Made by a program: the position numbers and the translations under genes. This document shows, piece after piece, positions 12,294 to 23,551 of a stretch of DNA of 64,000 bases (the first letter of the stretch is position 1; each line of letters opens with the position of its first letter). The notes beneath the pieces were generated by a model. The model was not told the DNA's origin. It saw nothing but the letters and a program-made list of their open reading frames with translations, and did no database searches. The stretch is from Cubamyces lactineus. Its lineage: Eukaryota > Basidiomycota > Agaricomycetes > Polyporales > Polyporaceae. The stretch is from contig JACDTU010000031.1 of assembly GCA_022376465.1 (NCBI GenBank), positions 124,001 to 188,000 on the forward strand, written 5' to 3'.

Positions 12294-13345
12294 CTCCGGG
12301 TCTCGGATCGTTATGGACTGCTCGTACCGACATGTGTAAAAGCGCCGAAATGATAGTTACCACTGTGCCCAGTGCCGCAACCAACTTCCAGCTGAACAGC
12401 GCGGTTGCAACTGCTCTCCTCGATTTCTCTCCTCTTTTGACGTCTTTCAGAGGCTATTCGCGTCACCTTCGACACCCCTTACGTCGCTCTGAATTACATG
12501 GTAAAGTGGTATGCAGCGAAGCGAATGGCTGACCGGCCTGGGACCGTGGTTCTCGCAACGTACGTGAGGTTAAAGTTCTATCACGGAACTTTGCTCAGTC
12601 GCTCGCTCTGGTACGCCAATGACTCACGGTTCACACAGGATCAAGCTGCAGGCTCTCATGCTGTCACGGAATTACGCGCAATGCATAGCCAGGCCGAAGG
12701 CGAAGATGATCTCAGCCACTCGGCGTTTCCGCAACCACGAGTCAGAGAGCTCATCCACCTCGGACCTAAAACATGCATTCCCGACAGCGGGAGGAATCAC
12801 TATTGAGACATAGAAGGAGTGGCATGTCAGTGTGTTATGCCCACTGGCAGATGTGTTGCCGGCGGAGCCCATGGGGGCCGTCGGTTGAAACATTGTCTGA
12901 TGAGGCGCCTGGCGTTCCTGGCGCACGATACTGACTCTGAGTTTTTGATGGAGGACGTGATGGACTTCTTGGCTAAACCCACCACGTTTACTGCTCACAA
13001 ACACTATTCAGAAAGCGATAGGAGGCCTGCACCGCGGGGTGTAAGTGCTCTTGAGCAACTGCAGTGCAAGTCTGAAGTGTTACTGCTGATCAGTTGTTAG
13101 ACTCGGATGCGACGATCCGCAAGTCCCAATCGACATGACAGACGAAACCACGTAAATGCCGGCGGCCTTCTAGCTTGCGGCTTCGACGTCGACAGCACAG
13201 CTCCGGAAATTTGATATATCATATATCATCTGCCATAGGCTCTGTACATATAGGCACTCTTCGCCAGACCCCAGGTCTCCGCTTCTGCTCGGACTCACCC
13301 TCTTGACGTAGCCATCGCTCCCTTCGCCCTTGCTCGGCTTGACAA
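12294..13345. other. Intergenic region between copies A and B
   Basis: About 1 kb with only short frames and no recognisable protein. The last part (13205-13225) contains an AT-rich TATATCATATATCAT stretch about 120-140 bases before the start of copy B, which could be part of its promoter. Confidence 0.4.
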
Positions 13346-14754
13346 ATGACGACACAGGACGGCTGGGTCTATGTCGATGATGCCGACACCAGGATTCAGT
13401 ACTCGGACAACTGGGGTGTGTCGAGCATTCAGTACGCGTACGAAAGTACTTTGCACGCGGCGTCGGTGAAGGGAGCAACGGCTACGTTCCAGTTCACAGG
13501 TGCGCAGTGTCCTGCTGGATATGCATGAAGTTGGGCTGACTTAGAGCTCGCTGTTGATAGGCATCGGCGTCTCTGTTACTGGCGGACAGGGGGATGTACA
13601 ACAATACGGATGGCCATCTTCGTCGTACACGATTGACGGCAAGCTCTACGAGACGTACAACGTCGTGGACGCCCATCTCTCGGATCCCAGCGCGTTCAGC
13701 TACCAAACCACCTACTTCACGACGCAAGGCCTCTCTGCGGGTCAGCATACCCTCGTTATCACCAATTTGAACGGCACCTCGCCCAACACCTACTGGATCG
13801 ACTACATTGCCTTCCTTCCCCCAGGCAGCTCAACTTCGGGAAATTTGGGACCTGGAGGGGGATCGACATCATCTCAGCAATCCACATCATCGACATCACC
13901 CTCGCAAACGCAGCGATCTTCGCAGACATCAACATCGGAGTCTACATCCGCCAACACATCTGGTTCTGTATCCGCGTCTACGACCGGTTCCCTCACAGGA
14001 TCGATTTCACAAAGTTCACCTAGTCAACAAAGATCCGCCACAACATCTTCATCTTCGCAGGTGGGCGGTGCCACGTTTGGGACCACTTCTGGCACTCTGT
14101 CCGCACCTACAAGCCCGGGCGCACAGAATACAGGGATCGTCGCCGCAGATACGTCCTCCCATTCGCAAAACGTCGGTGCTATCATCGGCGGTGCGGTGGG
14201 AGGAGCAGTGGTGCTCGCCGCGCTCGCAATTCTGGGAGTATATCTCTACTTGAGGCGCAGGATGCGATCTCGAGAAGGCAGCCAGTTTTTTGACAGTACG
14301 TACGCATCATTGGCGATGTGGAGACTACTCTTGACGCATTTTAATCACAGAGATGCGATATGATCCGTCTTTGGGTGCACCGCCCAACGTCGCCCCTAGG
14401 GTCGCGACGTTTCCACCTACCGCAGTGACGACACCTTCTACAGAATGGCCTACGCAGCCTCCTCACTCCGCGACCGCACTTTTGTACCCGCAGCAGGGTA
14501 CATCTTCCTCTGGATCGGACAGGTCGGAGCCGGACATTGTTAGGCTCCCTTCTATGAGGAAGGATCGTAATCTCTTCACGGTCGCACAGCCTCCTGCTGG
14601 GGCGCCCTCAGGACCAGAAGGGCCATCGCGGATGCATGTGGGCGAGAGCTCTGAGGCCCTCGCACAAGGCAGCCTGGCGCCACTGTCTCCGAATCGCGCG
14701 CCAATGGGAGGAAGTGTAGTAACTTCGATACCTCCGCCGTATAGCCGAGCCTGA
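13346..14754 (+). CDS. Single-pass membrane protein with PPPY tail, copy B
   Basis: Exon 1 (13346-13499) reads MTTQDGWVYVDDADTRIQYS...GATATFQFTG. A 61-nt phase-1 intron (13500-13560) separates it from GIGVSVTGG, SSSYTIDGKLYETYN and LSAGQHTLVITNLNGTSPNTYWIDYI. A Ser/Thr stalk of about 100 residues leads to the transmembrane helix (NVGAIIGGAVGGAVVLAALAILGVYLYL) followed by RRRMRSR. Another intron (GTACGT near 14297) leads to the tail, which carries LPSMRKDRNLF, a motif shared with C and D, and ends SIPPPYSRA. There is no N-terminal signal peptide; the internal helix with following basic residues would have to act as signal-anchor. The 3' end of this gene is the breakpoint of a later duplication (see the repeat at 14710-19700). 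Confidence 0.82.
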
Positions 14755-15278
14755 GAGTCGCTGTTCCAGTGTTCTTCGTCACTCTTTGGCATTACTTTAT
14801 TGACGTGCTTTATTGACGTGCAATCCATACAGCTGTTTCCTGATTCCACGGGATGGAATGCTTATTTCAGTAGCGTTATCAAGATCTGTAGTGCGTCGTG
14901 TGTATGGTACTAGATGATAAGTACCCCAGACACCGTGAGAGTGCAGCAGTATTTGACAAAGAGCGTCTACCAAGCACCAAGCGACTCGACTAATAGGCAC
15001 TCATCTGCCAATGCGCTGCCACAAGTCATCATGTTCGACTTCAAGGCTGTTCAACTGTTCAATCTCCTCCGACTAACAAGCACATCTTCTAGTCGTGTAT
15101 CGCTACATGTCAGGCCGAAAGATCGCTCCAGATATCACAAAGCTTAACTTTGAGAGCTGATTACCGCCACAATTGCATACAAGTATGCCCCACGACGTCT
15201 GTTCGTCCCTTTCTCTCCCCTATCGTCGCACCGAACCGTCTCACTATCCCTCGCCTGGTCCCAGACCACTAGTGTCAA
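14755..15278. other. Intergenic region between copies B and C
   Basis: This spacer holds the 3' UTR of B and the promoter of C. The last ~150 bases are pyrimidine-rich and are clearly related to the sequence just upstream of copy D (shared CACG..GTCT.TTCGTCCCTTTC and CAAATGACATCGGCGAC blocks). No gene is seen. Confidence 0.5.
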
Positions 15279-16645
15279 ATGACATCGGCGACAGTGGACG
15301 GCTACGTTTATGTCGACGACGACGATCCAAGCGTGGTCTTCTCCGATGGATGGAGCGTTTCGAACACACCTTACGCCTGGCACCATTCTCTCCATGCGGC
15401 CCAGAAAGCAGGATTGACGGCGACATTCACTTTCACAGGTCGCGCGCTTTTCCCGATCGTTTCGCAGGACTCGTACTCATCCGTGATACCTTTCTGTTGT
15501 AGGCACCTGGGTATCTGTCGTCGGCGGTGGAGGAGATACCAACATATTTGGATGGCCATCCACGTCCTATGTCATTGATGGCAAGAACTACGGGACTCTC
15601 ATTACTGGGCCCGCTGCGTCTCCTGACACCTACTTCGACAACGTTACTATGTTTACGTCCCCCACGCTCCCTGCGGGAAAGCACACACTCGTGATCACTA
15701 ACCTAAATGGCACAAAACCCAATATGTTCTGGCTTGATTACTTCTGGTACCTCCCGTCGGACGACCCAAGCACTTCCAGTTCAACGAAGACGACGGCCGC
15801 GGCGAAAGGCCAATCGACGAATCATCCTGCTTCCTCTCAAACAACTACATCATCTCTTACTTCAGCCTCGCCGACGTCGGCCCATTCAGATAGCGGTGGG
15901 TCGTCTGCGACTTCTTCGACCTCGTCGGCGTCAACGGCAGCAGCCTCGAGCTCGTCTTCCACCACCTCGCCAGTTACCCCTCCACCTGGTCTCGCACTCT
16001 CATTTACACCCTCTAGAGTGTCTGTTCCAGTATTTGGCGGTACAGATGCAAGTCAGAACAGTGCATCAGCAGCAGCACTTCCTACACCGATGACGACCTC
16101 CGGAAATGATGCCTCTGCGCCCGTGCCGGGACACTCCCAGGATCTCGGCGCCATAATCGGTGGTGCCGTAGGCGGTGCGGTATTTGTTGGATTACTGGCA
16201 ATCCTCGGTGTCTACTTCTATCTGAAATATCGGCTCGATGCTATATCTGCCCGCGATGCCGTCAAAAGTGGGTGCTCTCTATCAGATTTCTCTATTCTTA
16301 CATGCTCTGACCGTGCTGCACGTCACATTTGCTCGAGTAGATATCCGCCAAGGCCCCGACGACACGATACTCCCAACAACTGCCATTCCCGACACATCGT
16401 CCTCTACACCAGGAGTGTCGTCGTCGGGTCTCCCGCCCGACTGGTTCGAACGGCTGCCCAGTACTGCTGCTCTCTTACTTCCCGGCTCGCAGGGGCAAGC
16501 CGAGGGCGCATCCGAGGAGCCGTCCTCATCCTCACCAATGGACATTTTCCGCATTCGATCAATGCGGAAGGACCGCAACCTCGTCTCGCCAAGTCCCGTA
16601 ATTCCACCAGTCGAGGCCCTCCCTCCTCCGTACAGCGCGGACTAG
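15279..16645 (+). CDS. Single-pass membrane protein with PPPY tail, copy C
   Basis: Exon 1 encodes MTSATVDGYVYVDDDDPSVV, then WSVSNTPYAWHHSLHAA and TATFTFTG. After a phase-1 intron (donor GTCGCG, acceptor TTGTAG ahead of 15503) come GTWVSVVGGG, STSYVIDGKNYGTL and LPAGKHTLVITNLNGTKPNMFWLDYF. A long Ser/Thr/Ala stalk (about 120 residues) precedes the helix LGAIIGGAVGGAVFVGLLAILGVYFYL and the basic KYRLD. A second intron (about 16269-16340, acceptor CGAGTAG) leads to a tail with FERLPSTAALLLPG, IRSMRKDRNLV and the C-terminus EALPPPYSAD. It is close to copy D throughout, pointing to recent duplication. No signal peptide is present. Ser/Thr density suggests heavy O-mannosylation in the wall or periplasm if the stalk is extracellular; this is inference. 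Confidence 0.82.
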
Positions 16646-17003
16646 GTTTGCTTCCTCCGGGTTTGTGCTTTCGGGCCTGGAACGCCCTACCTGTTTTTCT
16701 CTCGGTTCTGGATGTATGAGACGTCTACTAGTATAGTCTCCGCGGGACATACCGTGAGTATATTCCTTGAGTTTCCAATCTGCCAGGTAAGTTGTACGTT
16801 CGCTACGAAATCATGGTGAATGTTTCCTCCGACAGCTTGCGCATAAATTCGCGAGAGAAGCCTTTCGGTGGCCATACGGCTTTTCGAGTCTCGGACCGGC
16901 TTTTGAGACGAGGGTGCAGCGTGCTCATTGAGAGGATACTGGCATCAGAGCTTCTACTTCGCTGAGTTCGCAATTGCTCGAACCTCAGTCTCCTGAATGT
17001 CGC

Positions 17004-17052
17004 TGCGGAAGTGTAGTAACTTCGGTACGTCCACCGTATAGCACAGCTTGAG
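17004..17052 (+). pseudogene. Relic of the copy-B C-terminus (PPY tail)
   Basis: About 45 bases read GSVVTSVRPPYSTA and stop, against GSVVTSIPPPYSRA and stop at the end of copy B. The match continues about 60-100 bases into the 3' flank. Nothing upstream encodes the rest of the gene; instead the sequence upstream matches the 3' flank of copy C. It is therefore a truncated end carried along in the duplication that produced copy D, not an expressed exon. Confidence 0.7.
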
Positions 17053-17972
17053 AGATATGCGCGCTCTTCGACTCTTTGACACTACTTGATTGATATACAT
17101 TCCAAAGTCTTGTATCGTTTTTCTACGCAATGTACTGAAACAGGATAGCGTCCTGAGGAGGACGAGGATACCTACATAATCGAGGCACTCCCTCAGTAAT
17201 ATCTTGGTTGTCTGCCAGTGGCTGGCGCCCTCGGCAAAATCCGGCGTTCGCTCACTTCGCTTGTCTGCCTTGTCACCTTTACAATCATCGTCTTTGAAGC
17301 TCCCACCATCGTATATCGATATACTTGCTCATCCTGCTGGACACAACCTCTTTCGGTCACACAGGACATCTATGGACGTTGCTCACTGCAGGCTCGGTCT
17401 CGCTACACGGAAACAACTTCAAGGCATCACACGGCTTCCGTGCGAGACCTTTGGTGATCGCTCACAGATCCCAGTATTCAAATACATGCGGCAGCTTCAT
17501 CCAGTAGCCAGCACTGATCCGTGCTCCTTCTCACGAGTCATCATGTTCACAGGTCCTCGTAACAAGCAGGACATCTGGGTTGGGATCTGCTCAGAGTTGA
17601 AGTACGTCACAACTGTATGGCATTCCACATACACCGCCGTCATGCGACAAGCATTGTCAAGCATTTACTGGCTTCTCAAGACATAGGACAAGACTTGGAC
17701 AGCGTCGAGCGACATCAATTTGGTCAGTGTTCAAATTTCGGGCATCACAAGTTGTGCCTATCATGTATCGCCATTCGCCACGCCGGATGTTCACCGTGTC
17801 GCTTGGCGGGATTTATCTCTGCTTCTCCGATGCGAATACCAGTTCTGAGACACTATCCCAACCACGAGCGCATATAAGTTATTGATATCCACGTCTCTTC
17901 GTCCCTTTCGCCCTTCGTCGTTGCATCCGCGCACTCGACTTTTCCTATTTAGCCCTAGGTCGGTAACGCCAA
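17053..17972. other. Spacer upstream of copy D
   Basis: Only short frames are present. The last ~150 bases are homologous to the region upstream of copy C and presumably include the promoter of D (GCATATAAG at about 17870, about 100 bases before the start, is a candidate TATA element). The central part (about 17150-17750) has no counterpart that I can see in the shorter B-C spacer. Confidence 0.45.
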
Positions 17973-19314
17973 ATGACATCGGCGACGGTAGGCGGCTTCG
18001 TTTATGTCGACGACGACGATCCAAGTGTGATCTACTCCGATGGATGGAGCGTTTCGAGCACGCCTTACGCCTGGCACCGTTCCCTCCATTATGTCCAGCA
18101 AGCAGGGCAAACGGTGACCTTCACTTTCACAGGTTGCGCACTTGACTTGGTCGTTTCACAATACTAGTCTACTGATCGTTATTCGCTGTAGGCACCTGGA
18201 TATCCGTCGTCGGCAGTGGGGGAGACACCAACGCATACGGGTGGCCGTCCACTTCCTACGTCATCGATGGCACAAACTACGAGACTCTCGTTACTGGGTC
18301 TGATGCGTCTCCTGACACCCAGTTCGTCAATGTGACCATGTTCACCTCCCCAGCGCTTCCTGCGGGAAAGCACACGCTCATTATCACAAATCTGAATGGC
18401 ACAAAACCCAATACGTTTTGGCTTGATTACTTCTGGTATGTCCCGTCGGACGACCCAAGCACTTCCAGTTCGACGAAGGCGACGACCGCAACTGCAGGCA
18501 CACCGACCAACTCGCCTGCATCATCCCGTTCAACAACGCCCTCTCACACATCAGCCTCGCCAACGCCGACCAATCTAGATAATGGCGGGTCGTCTTCGAC
18601 TTCCTCGACCTCTTCAGCAGCGGCATCAGCCTCGGCCTTGTCTACCTCGCCGGTCACCCCTCCATCTGGTCTCACTCCCTCATCTACGCCTTCCGGAGTA
18701 TCTCCTGAAGGATCTGGCAATACAATTGCAAGCCAAAACGGTATCTCAGCTGCAGCACTTCCTACACCGATAGCGACATCGGGCAACGATGCCTCGTCGC
18801 CTGCGTCAGGGCACTCCGGAAACCTCAGCGCCGTTATCGGTGGTGCAGTCGGCGGTGCGGTACTTGTTGCACTACTGGCGATCCTCGGTGTCTACTTCTA
18901 CCTCAAGCATCGACTGAATGCTAGATCTAGCCACCTCGAGAGTGCGTGCCATATGTCAACTCCTGCTTCTGCATATTCTGACCGTGCTGTACGCCACGAA
19001 TCACATGAGTAGAATTACGCAGAGGCTCGAACGGAGGTGCAATCCTACCAACAGCTGCCACCCATGATACATCTTCCTTTGGGCCAGGATCGTCGGGTCC
19101 TTCGTCCGACTGGTCCGGGCAGCCACCCGGCTCTGCTGCTCTCTTATTGCCAGACCCGCAGGCAGCGCAGCCTCAGAGTGCGTCTGAAGAGCCGTCCCCG
19201 TCACGGATGGGCTTTTTTCGCATCCGATCAATGCGGAAGGATCGCAACCTCGTCTCGTCAAGCCCTGCAAACCCACCGATCGAGGCCCTCCCTCCTCCGT
19301 ACAGCGCGGACTAG
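17973..19314 (+). CDS. Single-pass membrane protein with PPPY tail, copy D
   Basis: Near-duplicate of copy C. Exon 1 reads MTSATVGGFVYVDDDDPSVI, WSVSSTPYAWHRSLHYV and VTFTFTG; a phase-1 intron at the same codon follows. The ectodomain continues with GTWISVVGSGGDTNAYGWPS, YVIDGTNYETLV and LPAGKHTLIITNLNGTKPNTFWLDYFWY. The stalk is Ser/Thr-rich, and the helix is LSAVIGGAVGGAVLVALLAILGVYFYL followed by KHRLNAR. An intron (donor after SHLE, acceptor ATGAGTAG at about 19013) leads to a last exon read in the frame GGAILPTAATHDTSSFGPG, then FFRIRSMRKDRNLV and the C-terminus EALPPPYSAD with the stop at 19312-19314. The stalk and tail differ from C mainly by substitutions and small indels, so both copies look functional. 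There is no signal peptide. Confidence 0.8.
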
Positions 19315-19700
19315 GTTTGCTTCCTCCGGGTTTGTGCTTTTGGGCCTGGAACGCCCAGCCTGTCTTTCTTTCGGCTCTGGATGTATGAGACGTATACTAC
19401 TACTACAGCGTGCATGGGATACTCCGTGAGTGTATTCATTGATTTTTCACTCCAGGTATGTTGTACGTTCGCTACAAGATCATGGACAATGGTTTCTCCG
19501 AAGGTTTGCGCATGAGTTCACAGGGGAAGCCTTGCGGTGGCATCCTAGCCACGCTACCTGTAGAATCTCAGAGCGGCTTTTGAGACGATGGCGCAGCATT
19601 TTTACTGCGAAGATACTTGGATCACCGCCCATTACGATATTGCAGCCGATTGAGCTTCCGCCTCGCAAAATTCGTAATTGCACGGACTTCGGTCCCCCGA

Positions 19701-20193
19701 ATATCTCATTGTGAAGCGGTGAGGGCCCCTCGTTGATGTCCCTCGACCGCGCTTGCTACACTCTCGGAGCTGTAGAAACGTTAGTGTTGGACCTAGTCGT
19801 CCTAGTGGCTCCAGGCGTTCATATATCGAAGACTGCTGACACGACTGCTGCTCATCGGCAGCGTAGTGCGACGCAAGCCATTGGACTGATTGATGAGCTC
19901 ACACAGGATCGACTCCGCCTCGCCGGTGTTTTTCGCCATTTTGCGCCGGCGGTCTTACGCGGCAAGCCCATGGTCCGCCATGCTAAATATGTGCCTGCCT
20001 GAGGCTTGAGCCCACTCCAGGGTATTTGCAAGCGTCGGGATAAGCGTCGCCTGGAGCTCAGGAGTGCTGCCCCGGCTGTTCTTTAAGGTGAGTGCATGGA
20101 TTTGTGAGCCCCGTTTCGTCTTCTTTGCTTGGGCTCGTCTTGCTGCTCGTCAGGTCGCCCGGGATTCGCCACCTGGGACATCGCGTTGGGGAT
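19701..20193. other. Spacer between copies D and E
   Basis: No recognisable coding sequence apart from the in-frame upstream extension of copy E (from 20092) discussed under that gene. A 3' remnant comparable to the B-tail relic was looked for and not found. Confidence 0.4.
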
Positions 20194-21576
20194 ATGTCGT
20201 CAAACGAAGACAGCTGGGTCTATGTTGACGACGCTGATCCTCGCATCGTGTACTCTCATGGCGACTGGATCAGCTCCGTTCATCGTGGGTCGTCAAGCAA
20301 GCGTGAGGCATGGAGCGGCACGCTTCATGGCACGACGGCGGAAGGCGCGACGGCTACGATCACGTTTACAGGTATGCATTGTCTCCTCGGCGCACGCGTT
20401 GTAATCTAAGGACGCTAATAGTCCGACTTTGCAGGCTCCGAGGTCGGCGTAGTCACTTCAGGTTTGACGAATCAGGACGGATGGCCAGCGGTGGACATCT
20501 CGATCGACGGCATCCAACAAGCTATTCATACACTCCCTATGGGCAATGTCAATGCCCGCACCACTCGTTTCACCAACTTCACATTCCTTACTTCTCTGGT
20601 TGACCTTGGCGACCACGTCTTGACGATCACTCACATCAACGGCACTGCATCTAACCCCTTCTGGCTCGACTGCATCTTCTTCAAATCGCCTCCTCATTCA
20701 ACAGACGCTTGGAAGGTACCTTATCCGTCCTCTGAAGGGTCGTTGCTCCCTACAGCAGGCATTGGTATGTTCCGGCCTCATAAGCTTATACCATGGCTAT
20801 TCACGCTTCGTCCAGGCCCTTCCATGATGCCAAGTAGCTCGGAAACATTTGAGCTCAAGGATTCTCCTTTATTCCCGTTCACATTGTCCGGCTTCTCTCG
20901 TTACACTGAAGCGACAGATGCTCGCACGTCGCCTGTAAAGAATCATACCGGCATCATCGTCGGTGGCATTCTTGGAGGTGTCGTGGGGGCCACCCTCCTA
21001 GCGCTCATTGGATACTACTGCTTCAAGCACCGAAAGAAGTACTGGTATCATGCAGACGGTAAGCTGAATCAACTACTCCTTCTTGTGAACGTAACGCTGA
21101 AAGTCCATGTAGAGATCGTTCCGGCTGACGTCGGTAGTGGCAAGAGAGTCTCCCTCTTCGAGTCTTCACGCCCTTCGGTCCACCAGACTGCGGGAGTATG
21201 TATACAAGAGCAACACCCCCAGTACCCAGCGCCGTGTATGACATGGCCTGAGAAGGCAGCAGACGAACGAGGGCCGTGCATGCCATTACCTGTCATGACC
21301 GGCGGCGCGCGAGCATCACCACCACCACCGCCACCACCATCTCGAAGCAAGTCGCTCATTGAAGCTATGAGAAACCGACTTCTACCGCCAGTCTCAAGGC
21401 AAGCGGCCGCGAGGGAACGGGCAATGGAGAGGGAGGTAGACGCGGGCTACCTGATACCGTCCATGGTGGACGGGATGTCGTCGGCTGGGAGACTACCTCC
21501 ACCGTACACTACTAGTCCAACTGCTTCGCTTCGTACAGGACCATATGCCGCTACGGACTTGAAGCTCAACGCCTGA
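20194..21576 (+). CDS. Single-pass membrane protein with PPPY tail, copy E (divergent)
   Basis: Exon 1 from 20194 encodes MSSNEDSWVYVDDADPRIVY, WSGTLHGTTAEGATATITFTG; a phase-1 intron (about 20371-20434) follows at the family position. Exon 2 reads GSEVGVVTSG, DISIDGIQQAIH, LVDLGDHVLTITHINGTASN and PFWLDCIFF. The stalk is shorter and less Ser/Thr-rich than in A-D. The helix HTGIIVGGILGGVVGATLLALIGYYCF is followed by KHRKKY. An intron (GTAAGC about 21059 to GTAG about 21111) precedes a Pro-rich tail with eight consecutive prolines, LIEAMRNRLLPP and LPPPYTTSP, ending 25 residues later, so the PPPY is not terminal. An in-frame ATG at 20092 would add a hydrophobic stretch (SSLLGLVLLLV) that looks like a signal peptide; whether it is used cannot be decided here. 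Confidence 0.72.
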
Positions 21577-22373
21577 GCCCTAGGCACGCGCCGCGAACAC
21601 TTGACTATAACCTGTATATCTATAATCTCTATGATAATATCTAATACAGAAACACTAGAACAATTAATACGCCCACGTATGGCTGAGCAGAGGAGGCAAA
21701 GGTGTCTTATAAGTGGTCAATCGTTCACATCCTCAAACAGACGTAGCGAGATATGTGGGAGAAGATGAGTCATGGTACGAGACGATACAGGGGAGGAGCA
21801 AGGCGAGCATGGACTTACGAGACTGGGCTTAGGCATCTCCGTAGCGGAGACGCGTGAAAGCATCCTGGGAGACGCAATTGACTGCCGTAATTGTCGAGTT
21901 CATGGCCATCCCTGCTTGGCGACAATGGTGCGCAAGACACCAGGGGTAAGGGGAGTGGGATTGTCTTCGTGCACCAAGTACTGGAGGATGAGGATGCGAC
22001 CCTGGATCGCTTCGTGGAGGTGATCGCCGAAGGGAGGTAGGGGATCGCCACCTCCCTGGGAATGACGTGCCCCTTATGCGGAGGAGTATGTAGCCGACGT
22101 CTTGCATAATCCATAGGAACGCAGCAAGGAAACGCGACTCGGAGTAGTTGGGGCTTCGCTGATCAGTGTATGAAGCGGTCTCCCCGCTTCCGGGGATCGT
22201 ATAGCTATCGAGGACACCCCACGTGGTTCGAAGGAAATTCCCGGATCCGTTCACCTCCTGCGAGTTCAATGGATGTACGTGGTGGGGGACGGATTGCATC
22301 GTCCAGTAAACTCCTATAGGCAGTAGAACGGCAAGGACTGCGTAACCACTGGAATGTCTTTCCACCGTCCAGC
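21577..22373. other. Intergenic region with unassigned minus-strand open frame
   Basis: The minus strand is open from 22377 to 21829 (182 codons: AVLAVLLPIGVYWTMQSV..., SRFLAAFLWIMQDVGYILL). The composition is not clearly coding and no domain is recognised. It may be a downstream part of the hypothetical gene at 22374-23143 or chance. Confidence 0.3.
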
Positions 22374-23143
22374 TCATGCGACTCCGTAAAATGTGGAGCC
22401 GTTGGGTGGGTCAGTGTACCTGTCGTAGCGTATTTGTCCATATGCATTGACGTACAACACCTTGGCCATGTCGCCCAGCGTCGGCATTCGTTCGTACTCG
22501 AGCTGTGTCGCCGTGCATGGCAATGCGGCGGCACTTGTGGCACGTGCGGTGTAAATGAGGGTACCTTGAGGCGACATGCGGCATCAACGATATTCCAGAT
22601 GAGAGACCCTTGTGTGTACCGTCCGATACGTGAGTTTTCTCCTTATGGCCTCGTAGACATTGGCGGGCTTCTACACATTCCTGGGCATGCAGGAGTGGCC
22701 ATAATCGGTCAACAATCCACGAAGTTTCGGCGGAGTGTCTCCTCTGTAATCTACGTATGAGTAGCCGCAAATAGGGACGATGTGACTAGCATCTCACCTT
22801 GGTGCGCTGGACAGGACACTGTCGCTGAGGACCGGCATGTCTGTTGTCCACGAAGTGTTCATACACCGTCTTAAGCAGATCGTTGACGCTGTCGACACGC
22901 CCTAGATTTGCCCCCAAATCGCATGTAATCAAACGCAGGCATTACTCCTCTGGACAAGGCCGGAGGCGGTGAATGAGGAAGTTCGAGTCGAGTCTCAATG
23001 GTCGGCGCATCTTTTACTTTCCCATGACTTTGCAAGATCTGTTCATGAGTCCAGTCGACTTCGCAGGTCGGGTGAATAAACATGTACCGTATGAGCTTGG
23101 GTTCACACCCAGCCGTATCTTGAGGTGTTATACGTTGGCTCAT
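22374..23143 (-). CDS. Hypothetical protein, probably spliced
   Basis: The gene starts at 23143 with MSQRITPQDTAGCEPKLIRY, continuing MFIHPTCEVDWTHEQILQSH and TIETRLELPHSPP, which has good codon texture. The next credible exon ends at about 22800 before a GTGAGATGCTAG donor. A last segment at 22577-22374 reads GTLIYTARATSAAALPCTA, TLGDMAKVLYVNAYGQIRYD and ends NGSTFYGVA. I could not fix the frame-preserving splice between exons 1 and 2, so the gene may be interrupted or mis-modelled. No family is recognised and no signal peptide or membrane helix is evident. It is divergent from the histone deacetylase gene and shares its ~400-bp upstream region. Confidence 0.35.
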
Positions 23144-23551
23144 TTATTCCATGGCTAGAGTCGTGGCTCCAATGTCAGATGGGTATACGAAGGCTCGAGG
23201 AAGTGGACGAGGCTCAAGCTGCGGCCTGAGGCTGGGTGGCTGAAGCTGAGCAAGTGACCGGCCCGGCGGATGGAAGGGATCTGAGATCTGATCACGATCG
23301 GCGGCAAAGCAGGGCAATATGGGCGTCTAACTACACCAGCCCGCCACAGCAAGGGCGAGAGGAGACAACATACAGGGTACCATCTCTCGGACACCCTCTC
23401 GACATACCAAGGGCTCGTATTCTTCGCTTTATTGGCTTGACGCACCACAAGGACTTTGAAGTTAGGCAATTGATCCCCGCGACAACTAGTGTGGCTGCTC
23501 TCCAAGACCTGCCTCTCGTCGTGAATTCTGCGCCCGGGATACGATAGAGGG
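23144..23551. promoter_or_regulatory. Shared divergent promoter region
   Basis: This 400-bp interval separates the minus-strand hypothetical gene from the plus-strand histone deacetylase. No TATA element is obvious. Regulation from here is inferred only from the head-to-head arrangement. Confidence 0.3.

Larger units (their letters stand above)
14710..19700 (+). repeat. Tandem segmental duplication: (B tail + copy C) and (B-tail relic + copy D)
   Basis: Unit 1 runs from about 14710 to 16985 and unit 2 from about 16986 to 19700. Copies C and D are very similar along coding and 3' flanking sequence: both have TTTGCTTCCTCCGGGTTTGT directly after the stop, and matching stretches continue to about 16985 and 19695. 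At about 16990 the homology switches to the last codons and 3' UTR of copy B (GGAAGTGTAGTAACTTCG shared at 14711 and 17008). This is the pattern left by unequal crossing-over with one breakpoint in the last exon of B. The spacer in unit 2 is several hundred bases longer, so an insertion or a deletion followed. Confidence 0.7.

Noticed and set aside
14463..14849. 128-codon minus-strand frame over the copy B tail
   Set aside because: It is antisense to the last exon of copy B, which carries the family motifs SMRKDRN and PPPY.
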